64,000 nt of DNA from Candidatus Aquiluna sp. XM-24bin5 (GTDB taxonomy: Bacteria; Actinomycetota; Actinomycetia; Actinomycetales; Microbacteriaceae): NCBI GenBank assembly GCA_003149555.1, contig QCWE01000001.1, positions 460,546 through 524,545 of the forward strand, given 5' to 3'. The notes under the pieces were generated by a model. That model did not search any database, had not been told where the DNA came from, and saw only the letters and a list, made by a program, of their open reading frames with translations. A program made the position numbers and the translations under genes. Positions 58,445 through 64,000 of the stretch are shown piece after piece. How positions within the stretch are numbered: position 1 is the first letter of the stretch; each line of letters begins with the position of its first letter.

Positions 58445-58472
58445 AAAAGAGGCGGACCCGAAGGCCCGCCTC
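58445..58472 (-). terminator. intrinsic terminator with TTCG tetraloop after rpmA
   Basis: On the minus strand GAGGCGGGCC-TTCG-GGTCCGCCTC forms a 10-bp stem (one G-U) and is followed by TTTT. It begins 16 bases after the rpmA stop and ends 16 bases before the obgE start, so it may act as a partial terminator setting ribosomal-protein against obgE expression. Confidence 0.88.
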
Positions 58473-58487
58473 AATTGAAATTTGTCT

Positions 58488-58739
58488 CTACTGGGAAACC
58501 ACGTTTACTACGCGGCGTCCTGCCTTGGCTCCAAACTCAACTGCACCGGCGGCCAGTGCAAACAGAGTGTCGTCCTTGCCACGGCCGACATTCAGTCCCG
58601 GGTGGAAGTGGGTTCCGCGCTGGCGGACCAAAATCTCACCGGCATTGACCTGCTGGCCATCGTGGCGCTTGACGCCTAGGCGCTGAGCATTTGAGTCGCG
58701 ACCGTTCCTGGTCGAGCTAACTCCCTTTTTGGATGCCAT
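58488..58739 (-). CDS. rpmA: 50S ribosomal protein L27
   Basis: Part of the peptidyl-transferase region. The 83-residue sequence begins [20 protein letters not shown], the unprocessed form without the Firmicutes N-terminal extension, and contains [20 protein letters not shown]. It follows rplU by 13 bases in one unit. ATG start with a GAAC-poor but purine-rich upstream stretch. A strong terminator lies downstream. Confidence 0.97.
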   Translation of the reverse strand: MASKKGVSSTRNGRDSNAQRLGVKRHDGQQVNAGEILVRQRGTHFHPGLNVGRGKDDTLFALAAGAVEFGAKAGRRVVNVVSQ

Positions 58740-58752
58740 TTGTTCTACCTGC

Positions 58753-59058
58753 CTACTTGATTTCGGTGACCTTGACGCGGGTCAGGTCCTGCCTGTGACC
58801 CTGTCGCTTTTTGTAACCGGTCTTGTTCTTGTACTTCTGGATAACAATCTTTGGTCCGCGAGTCTGGTCAAGAACCTCAGCAACAACCTTGACCTTGGCA
58901 AGCGCCTTTGCATCGCTGGTGACCTTCTCGCCGTCCACAAGGAGCAGAGCTGGAAGCTCGATCTTGCCCGAAGTCGCGGCAATGCGGTTCATGGTGACGA
59001 TAGTGCCGACCTCAACCTTTTCCTGGCGGCCGCCTGCACGTACTACTGCGTAAACCAC
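58753..59058 (-). CDS. rplU: 50S ribosomal protein L21
   Basis: Large-subunit protein of 101 residues. Starts [20 protein letters not shown] and ends with the RNA-binding [20 protein letters not shown] segment. GTG start. Its promoter is just upstream and the leader is about 53 nt; L21 leaders are sometimes autoregulated, but I see no strong conserved structure here. Precedes rpmA. Confidence 0.96.
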   Translation of the reverse strand: MVYAVVRAGGRQEKVEVGTIVTMNRIAATSGKIELPALLLVDGEKVTSDAKALAKVKVVAEVLDQTRGPKIVIQKYKNKTGYKKRQGHRQDLTRVKVTEIK

Positions 59059-59117
59059 TTTGAAACCTATCTTTACGGGGTATCTCTCATCCGAACCTGG
59101 ACGAGCAACAGCGCCTA

Positions 59118-59146
59118 AGTTTAGTGAAGTTTGGACCCTCGGTCAA
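59118..59146 (-). promoter_or_regulatory. sigma70-type promoter of rplU-rpmA
   Basis: TTGACC (59146-59141), a 17-base spacer and TAAACT (59123-59118) on the minus strand form a near-consensus promoter, 60 bases before the rplU start and just after the rne stop. It fits strong ribosomal-protein expression. Confidence 0.82.
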
Positions 59147-59162
59147 CAAATATCGGGGCTAT

Positions 59163-61022
59163 TTAGGTCTCTTTTTGAGCCTTTTTTGCTCGCGGCTTTT
59201 TCACCGCGCTTGTTGCCCTCCGAGATTTCGGCTTTGGCTTCGGCTCTGCCTCTGGGAGAGCCTCCAATACCGCATTCAAGATCTCCGTCTTGCCCTCGGG
59301 TTCTTTGGTCTCCGAAGGCGCAACTCCTGCCATTTTGTTGAAGACGTCCTTGGCAGCATCTGCCTGCTCGGCAGTAACGACCTTCTTGACCACCTCAGGC
59401 TTCTCAGCCTTCTTCCTGGAGCCCTTTTTGGGGGTCTCTTGGGACTTAAACCTAGGCTCGTCGTGGATCACGACACCCCTGCCCGCACAGCACTCACAGG
59501 GCTCGCTGAATGTCTCTAAGAGTCCCAGGCCAATCTTCTTGCGGGTCATCTGAACAAGACCGAGAGAAGTTACCTCACCTACCTGGTTCTTGGTGCGGTC
59601 ACGGCTGAGACACTCCAGAAGCCTTCTGCGAACAGCCTCTTGATTAGAGTCCTGAATCATATCGATGAAGTCGATCACGATGATTCCACCGATGTCACGA
59701 AGCCTAAGTTGGCGCACCAGCTCCTCGGCTGCCTCGAGGTTGTTCTTAGTAACCGTTTCTTCGAGGTTTCCTCCGGATCCAATGAATTTCCCGGTGTTGA
59801 CATCAACCACCGTCATCGCCTCGGTGCGATCAATCACGAGGGAGCCTCCGGATGGGAGGTAAACCTTTCGATCCAGTGCCTTGGCTATCTGGTCGCCTAT
59901 GAAGTAGCTGTCGAAGATGTCGGTCTTCTTCTTGTACTCCACAACCCGCTCCATGAGGTCTGGGGCAACAGCCTGCAAATACTCACGAATCGTTTCATTG
60001 GCTCGGTTGCCACTAATCACAAGCTCTTGGAAGTCCTCATTGAATACATCACGAATGATCTTGACCAGAAGGTCAGGCTCGCTGTGGAGAGTGGCTGGAG
60101 CCTTGCCGGTCTCCGCCTGCCTGGAAATCTCTTCCCACTGCGTCTGAAGCCGCTGCACGTCCAAAATCAACTGCTCTTCAGAGGCGCCCTCAGCGGCCGT
60201 TCTGACGATTACACCTGCATCTTCGGGAAGGGTGTTTTTGAGAATCTGCTTGAGCCTTTGACGCTCACCTTCCGGCAGCTTTCTTGAAATACCCGACATG
60301 TTGCCCCCAGGCACGTAAACCAAGAAGCGACCCGGCAAAGAAATCTGCGAGGTTAGTCGGGCTCCTTTTTGACCAACTGGGTCTTTGGTCACCTGGACGA
60401 GCACCTGGTCACCAGACTTCAGTGCAAGCTCAATTCGTCTTGGCTGGTTGCCAGTCTCCGCGGCTTCCCAGTCAACCTCACCCGAATAGAGAACAGCATT
60501 GCGACCGCGTCCGATGTCCACAAATGCAGCTTCCATGGATGGCAGAACGTTCTGGACTTTGCCAAGGTAGACGTTGCCGATTATCGATGCACCCTGGGTC
60601 TCGGTCACGTAGTGCTCGACAAGCTGGCCATCCTCGAGGACACCAATTTGGACGCGCTCATCAACTTCTCGCACAATCATCTTGCGGTCGACAGACTCGC
60701 GCCTCGCCAAAAACTCGCTCTCGGTGATAGTCGAACGACGCCTGCCACTATCGCGCGAGTCACGTCTTCGCTGGCGCTTGGCCTCGACCCTGGTTGAGGA
60801 GTCGACTTCCTCTTCCTTCTTCTTTGCTGCGGGCTTTGTGCGCTCCTTGGGAGCTTCTTTCCTGGTTCGCTCGCGCTTCTTGGGTTCGGGCTTAGCGTCG
60901 TCTGCAGGTTTGCCAGAGCGCGGGTTGACAACGGGTGTTGGTAAATCTGGGGCCTGGAAGATTAGCTGGGTTGCCAGCGGCTTCTTCGGCTCTTCTTTTT
61001 TCTTAGCCAAAATGTGCCTCAT
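59163..61022 (-). CDS. rne: ribonuclease E/G family endoribonuclease
   Basis: Single-strand-specific RNase for mRNA decay and rRNA processing, 619 residues. A charged N-terminal extension (about 1-105, Lys/Arg/Glu/Ala-rich) precedes the S1 domain (GNVYLGKVQNVLPSMEAAFV near 150), the catalytic DNase-I-like part with VVDVNTGKFIGSGGNLEETV near 407-426 and GGIIVIDFIDM, and the zinc link CECC near 510. A short Lys/Ala/Pro-rich tail follows. It is compact compared with long mycobacterial or E. coli RNase E. ATG with AAGGG very close; TTG at codon 5 is an alternative start. Confidence 0.93.
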   Translation of the reverse strand: MRHILAKKKEEPKKPLATQLIFQAPDLPTPVVNPRSGKPADDAKPEPKKRERTRKEAPKERTKPAAKKKEEEVDSSTRVEAKRQRRRDSRDSGRRRSTITESEFLARRESVDRKMIVREVDERVQIGVLEDGQLVEHYVTETQGASIIGNVYLGKVQNVLPSMEAAFVDIGRGRNAVLYSGEVDWEAAETGNQPRRIELALKSGDQVLVQVTKDPVGQKGARLTSQISLPGRFLVYVPGGNMSGISRKLPEGERQRLKQILKNTLPEDAGVIVRTAAEGASEEQLILDVQRLQTQWEEISRQAETGKAPATLHSEPDLLVKIIRDVFNEDFQELVISGNRANETIREYLQAVAPDLMERVVEYKKKTDIFDSYFIGDQIAKALDRKVYLPSGGSLVIDRTEAMTVVDVNTGKFIGSGGNLEETVTKNNLEAAEELVRQLRLRDIGGIIVIDFIDMIQDSNQEAVRRRLLECLSRDRTKNQVGEVTSLGLVQMTRKKIGLGLLETFSEPCECCAGRGVVIHDEPRFKSQETPKKGSRKKAEKPEVVKKVVTAEQADAAKDVFNKMAGVAPSETKEPEGKTEILNAVLEALPEAEPKPKPKSRRATSAVKKPRAKKAQKET

Positions 61023-61092
61023 GACCCTTGGTTCACACCCTCAGGGCCATTTGTCGTGACTCGAGCCGCAGCCCGAATCTAATTCTTCGTGT

Positions 61093-61110
61093 CACCAGCA
61101 AGTTCTGGTG
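61093..61110. other. stem-loop in the rne / VKOR intergenic region
   Basis: CACCAG-CAAGTT-CTGGTG forms a 6-bp stem with a 6-base loop, about 70 bases before the rne start on the minus strand. It is in the probable rne leader. No U-run follows on the minus strand. Confidence 0.5.
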
Positions 61111-61120
61111 AAAATCCTTC

Positions 61121-61140
61121 GATGCGAGTGTGTTCGCATC
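61121..61140. other. second stem-loop in the rne / VKOR intergenic region
   Basis: GATGCGA and TCGCATC pair over 7 bp around a 6-base loop, ten bases from the other stem. Together they occupy the middle of the 165-base divergent region. They could be rne leader structures or an operator-like inverted repeat. Confidence 0.5.
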
Positions 61141-61172
61141 TACCTTGAAGTATGCCATGAACGTTATAAAAA

Positions 61173-61181
61173 TGCGATAAT
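61173..61181 (+). promoter_or_regulatory. possible extended -10 for a leaderless VKOR transcript
   Basis: TGC-GATAAT ends six bases before the VKOR ATG, and no ribosome-binding site is visible. Transcription would start at about the ATG itself. The -35 region is poor (TTGAAG at 61145-61150 is too far upstream), which extended -10 promoters tolerate. Confidence 0.4.
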
Positions 61182-61187
61182 CGCGGC

Positions 61188-61757
61188 ATGCTGTTTCCCT
61201 TTTTCCTGATTGGCTTTGGCGCCATGGGCTGGATCGCTAGCTTCGGCCTCACCCTGGAACGCATCAAGGTTGCCGGTGATCCCGGGGCGGCTACAGCATG
61301 CGATATCTCGCCATTTATTAGCTGTAAGTCCGTGATGCTTTCAGAGCAGGCAGCGCTGTTTGGGTTTCCAAATCCACTAATTGGACTCGCGGCCTTTTTT
61401 GCTCCGGTAGTCGTGGGCTTTGCTCTCTTGGCCGGCGCGAAGTTCGCGAGCTGGTTCTGGCAGGGTTTGCTAGCAGGTCACATCCTGGCCATGGTCTTTG
61501 TCTTTTGGCTGTTTAGCCAGAGTGTTTTTGTAATTGGCTCTCTGTGCATCTACTGCATGGTCGCCTGGACCGCCACAATCCCCCTGTTCTGGGCGATCTT
61601 CGGGAGAGCGGGGAGAGATGGGCATCTAGGTTCAAAGCTCAATCGGGCTGGTGAGTTCATTTATGAGTGGGCTTGGGTGCTGACTCTCGTGACTTACTTG
61701 AGCCTGGCGACCGTAATTCTGATCTACTTCTGGGACTTCTGGCCCACGCTGTTTTAG
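61188..61757 (+). CDS. vitamin K epoxide reductase (VKOR) family protein
   Basis: Membrane thiol oxidoreductase that, in actinobacteria, reoxidises DsbA-like proteins for disulfide formation outside the cell, using menaquinone. The 189-residue protein has five hydrophobic segments, a loop cysteine pair Cys38 and Cys46 (ATACDISPFISCKSV) and the active-site CIYC (Cys120, Cys123). FGFPNPLIGLAAF is a family motif. The partner thioredoxin-like protein is not in the window. Convergent with ndk, overlapping by four bases. Confidence 0.92.
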   Translation: MLFPFFLIGFGAMGWIASFGLTLERIKVAGDPGAATACDISPFISCKSVMLSEQAALFGFPNPLIGLAAFFAPVVVGFALLAGAKFASWFWQGLLAGHILAMVFVFWLFSQSVFVIGSLCIYCMVAWTATIPLFWAIFGRAGRDGHLGSKLNRAGEFIYEWAWVLTLVTYLSLATVILIYFWDFWPTLF

Positions 61758-62158
61758 AACCAGATAGCAAGCTCGCGCTGGGCAGTCTCCTCTGAGTCAG
61801 AGCCATGCACGAGGTTCTGGATTACCTTGGTTCCCCAATCCCGAGACAGATCACCGCGAATTGTTCCAGGTGCTGCGACAGTTGGGTCTGTCGCCCCTGC
61901 CAAGGACCTGAAACCCTCGACAACCCTCTCCCCCTCAAGCTTGATGGCAACGACGGGCCCAGAGAGCATGAACTCCATAAGGGGCTCATAGAAGGGCTTT
62001 CCCTCGTGCTCTGCGTAGTGCTTCGCGAGAAGCTCCCTTGATGGCTGAACAAATTTCATGTCGGCAATCGAGTAGCCCTTACGCTCGCAGCGAGCGATAA
62101 TCTCGCCAACGAGATTGCGCCTCACTCCGTCAGGCTTGATTAGTACCAGCGTCTGCAC
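61754..62158 (-). CDS. ndk: nucleoside diphosphate kinase
   Basis: Transfers the terminal phosphate between NTPs. 134 residues with LVLIKPDGVRRNLVGEII at the start, the phosphohistidine His118 in NLVHGSDSEETAQRE, and the usual PGTIRGDLS loop. GTG start with GGGAGA upstream. It overlaps the DUF4233 gene by 29 bases at its start and VKOR at its end. Confidence 0.96.
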   Translation of the reverse strand: MQTLVLIKPDGVRRNLVGEIIARCERKGYSIADMKFVQPSRELLAKHYAEHEGKPFYEPLMEFMLSGPVVAIKLEGERVVEGFRSLAGATDPTVAAPGTIRGDLSRDWGTKVIQNLVHGSDSEETAQRELAIWF

Positions 62159-62540
62159 CGGACTCTCCCATCATCTTCGTGTAATTCTCCCGAGCTTTGT
62201 CGATGGTGCCACCAGCAATGAGGGCCCAGGTCCACATTCCAACGAGGATTGCACCAATCAGGAACATGCCCCAGAGCCAAAAGCCGCTCACCAAAAGTGC
62301 CGCCTGGATAACCCATCCAACTAGGTAGCCCGCGGGACTCCTCAATACCGCTGGGGTCAAGATAGCGGCAATTGCGAAGCTGAGGCCGATTGCCCAAATC
62401 GCTGTTGTGCTGGGCAGATTGCTCGCTGGGTCTGCACTCTTCAGACCAAACGCAGCCAAAGTGGCAAAAAAGATTACAAACGACTCAAAGCTAAGAACAA
62501 TCGAGGCCAAAGCTCGCTTGGAGCTTTTACTCTTCCTCAT
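62130..62540 (-). CDS. DUF4233 membrane protein
   Basis: A 136-residue protein with four hydrophobic segments (about 8-32, 45-66, 72-88 and 90-110) and short loops. It begins RKSKSSKRALASIVLSFESF and has PAGYLVGWVIQAALLVSGFW in the third segment, which fits the actinobacterial DUF4233 family almost always found between folC and ndk. Function unknown. It overlaps folC by 14 bases and ndk by 29, one of the deeper overlaps in the window. Confidence 0.85.
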   Translation of the reverse strand: MRKSKSSKRALASIVLSFESFVIFFATLAAFGLKSADPASNLPSTTAIWAIGLSFAIAAILTPAVLRSPAGYLVGWVIQAALLVSGFWLWGMFLIGAILVGMWTWALIAGGTIDKARENYTKMMGESGADAGTNQA

Positions 62541-63852
62541 TTAGTTCCTCCTGCAACATCTCGAGCACCGCGCCAACTAAATAGAGCGAACCCGTGACAA
62601 ACATGGCATCTTCCCCAACAAGCCTAGATGCCATGGCGTAGGCCTCAGGAATTGACTCCTCCACCGCAATAACTTTCCCGCCCTTTTCACGGATTGCCTC
62701 GGCAAGCTCTGAGGCCGCCAAAGCTCTCGGCCCTTCAACCTGGGTAACTATTAGCTCATCAAAGGCTTCTGCCAGCTCGGCCGCGGCAGCGGCAATGTCT
62801 TTATCGGCGAGCATTGCGACAACCGCAATGGACCGCTCTGGCTTGAAGTGCCATTGAATGCTGCGCTTTAGAGAGCGGAGTCCTGCAGGGTTGTGGGCGC
62901 CATCAAGAACTATCAGAGGCTCTTTGGATACAACCTGAAGACGACCTGGGCTTAGCGAGTCAGCTAAGGCGGACCTCAGAATCTCGTCCGCAATTGCCCT
63001 ACCGCCCAGGAACATTTCTACCGCTGCAATTGCGGTGGCGGCATTCTCTGCCTGGTGCTCGCCGATGATTGGCATCCAAAGATCTGGATACTGGCCTGCG
63101 ACACCTCGGACGCTAAAGCGAGTCCCGTAGCCATCTGGCTGAGCACCGAGAAGCTCGAAAGAGTCTCCCGCAAAGTGGCTTTCCTGCTTTGAACGGGACT
63201 TAATGATTTCGGCGACACTCTCCCATTGGGCGCTTGAGACGACCACTGACTTTTCCTTGATAATCCCTGCTTTGGTTTGTGCTATCTCCTCAACGGTGTC
63301 GCCAAGAGTTTTGGTGTGGTCGAGGTCAATCGCGGTGAAAACTGCAACGTCTCCGTCAGCGACATTCGTGGAATCCCACTCTCCCCCAATGCCGACCTCC
63401 AGTATCAAAACGTCTATTGGTGCATCTGCAAAGAGCTGGAAAGAGAGCGCCGTGAAAGCCTCAAAAAAAGTGAGAGGTGCCTCTGATTGCTCAGCAAGAC
63501 GACCTTCTACCAGCTCAAGCAGCGGCTTGTTTTGCTCGTAGTTCTCGACGAATAGCTCGTCGCTTACTGGATCTCCATCAAGCGAAATTCGCTCGTTGAA
63601 GCTGATCAAATGTGGAGAGGTGACGCGACCGGTCTTGAGGCCCATCTCTCGCAATATCCGTTCGATGATTCTTGCTGTTGATGTCTTGCCGTTTGTGCCG
63701 GTGAGGTGTATCACGGGATACGCCTGTTGGGGATTACCCATTATCTCGACGGCTAACCGGGTTGGCTCCAGCCGCGGCCGCATCTGATTTTCCGGCTTAC
63801 GTGCATAGAGCTCCTGCACGACCTGCGCCATGCGATCAGAAATCGAACTCAC
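62527..63852 (-). CDS. folC: bifunctional folylpolyglutamate/dihydrofolate synthase
   Basis: Adds glutamate to dihydropteroate and folates. The Mur-ligase fold is clear: HLTGTNGKTSTARIIERIL near 49-67 (P-loop), SPHLISFNERI near 80, LEVGIGGEWDSTN near 150, IDLDHTKTLGDT near 176 and LDGAHNPAGLRSL near 314. 441 residues. GTG start overlapping the ileS stop by four bases (GTGA). With pabB and the pabC-like gene it gives three folate steps in this window. Confidence 0.94.
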   Translation of the reverse strand: MSSISDRMAQVVQELYARKPENQMRPRLEPTRLAVEIMGNPQQAYPVIHLTGTNGKTSTARIIERILREMGLKTGRVTSPHLISFNERISLDGDPVSDELFVENYEQNKPLLELVEGRLAEQSEAPLTFFEAFTALSFQLFADAPIDVLILEVGIGGEWDSTNVADGDVAVFTAIDLDHTKTLGDTVEEIAQTKAGIIKEKSVVVSSAQWESVAEIIKSRSKQESHFAGDSFELLGAQPDGYGTRFSVRGVAGQYPDLWMPIIGEHQAENAATAIAAVEMFLGGRAIADEILRSALADSLSPGRLQVVSKEPLIVLDGAHNPAGLRSLKRSIQWHFKPERSIAVVAMLADKDIAAAAAELAEAFDELIVTQVEGPRALAASELAEAIREKGGKVIAVEESIPEAYAMASRLVGEDAMFVTGSLYLVGAVLEMLQEELNEEE

Positions 63853-64000
63853 TTCTTTGCGAGCTCAATCTCAATGGAGCCGCTGTCACCAACTGAAAGC
63901 ACGGCTGCCGGGGCGCCTATGCTGATTTCAATTTCCTCCGCGAGGGTCTCCCGCGCGAGAAAGTCCTTGTGCTTCAGCAGTGCGCTCTGAGTTGCCTGGT
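63849..64000 (-). CDS. ileS: isoleucine-tRNA ligase, C-terminal end (5' part outside window)
   Basis: Only the last 50 codons are visible. They read QATQSALLKHKDFLARETLA, then a strand-rich end with SIGAPAAVLSVGDSGSIEIELAKK. An alpha-helix with H-x-DFLARETLA followed by two or three beta strands matches the extreme C-terminal domain of the large class I isoleucyl-tRNA synthetases. ValS, the other gene often upstream of folC, ends instead in a coiled coil, which is not seen. Coupled to folC by overlap. Confidence 0.7.
   Translation of the reverse strand, partial: QATQSALLKHKDFLARETLAEEIEISIGAPAAVLSVGDSGSIEIELAKK

Noticed and set aside
59640..60287. 215-codon plus-strand open frame inside rne
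   Set aside because: It is antisense to the conserved catalytic core of RNase E, has no recognisable domain and no ribosome-binding site.

Overview
The window is 64 kb of ordinary, densely packed bacterial chromosome from a high-probability actinobacterium of the family Microbacteriaceae. The reasons are gene order and gene families. The fatty-acid cluster (PucR-type regulator, fabD, fabH, acpP, fabF, DUF3145), the run lepA-hemW-hrcA-dnaJ-rsmE-HIT-phoH-ybeY-corC-era, and the run ileS-folC-DUF4233-ndk / rne-rplU-rpmA-obgE-proB-proA-nadD-rsfS are all actinobacterial arrangements. Moderate base composition (roughly low fifties % G+C by eye, not counted), very short gaps and many compact proteins suggest a streamlined freshwater or marine lineage such as the Rhodoluna/Aquiluna group; that placement is inference. 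No gene-free stretch exceeds about 170 bases. I see no insertion sequence, phage, CRISPR array, rRNA or large repeat.

Layout. 1-4.6 kb: type II fatty-acid synthesis operon (+) ending against DUF3145 (-). 4.7-6.8 kb: an Fe-S photolyase (-) divergent from thymidine kinase (+). 6.9-11.2 kb: a four-gene Aap/Bzt-type polar amino-acid ABC transporter (+). 11.2-20.8 kb: mostly minus strand, with a lipoprotein pullulanase directly behind a CAU tRNA, a BASS transporter, an acyl-CoA ligase, a glycosyltransferase, a DMT transporter, a lone plus-strand peptide deformylase, and azlCD behind tRNA-Asn. 20.8-39.3 kb: an almost continuous minus-strand block of replication, tRNA modification, translation and stress genes, with a leucine leader before leuA and a CIRCE element before hrcA. 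39.4 kb: rpsT (+). 39.8-46.9 kb: holA, comEC, comEA, leuS, pabB (-). 47-52.1 kb: pabC-like gene, an SRAP protein and a LexA-controlled DUF6504-dnaE2 mutagenesis pair (+). 52.1-64 kb: minus-strand core genes from a Bax-inhibitor-like protein back to the partial ileS, with one plus-strand VKOR gene.

How it works together. Two themes recur. The first is DNA damage and nucleotide supply: photolyase, tdk, dgt, SRAP, dnaE2, recO and holA. The second is regulation packed into tiny gaps. A perfect LexA palindrome lies on the dnaE2 promoter. A CIRCE element covers the hrcA ribosome-binding site. A 13-codon leucine leader with two competing stems precedes leuA. A 14-bp hairpin encloses the ribosome-binding site and start codon of the first permease gene of the amino-acid transporter. 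A tetraloop terminator sits just before obgE. Two tRNA genes sit 19-30 nt upstream of protein genes with no room for a separate promoter. I found no wholly new multi-gene system; the RNA-level control elements and two unrecognised small or repetitive proteins are the best candidates for follow-up.
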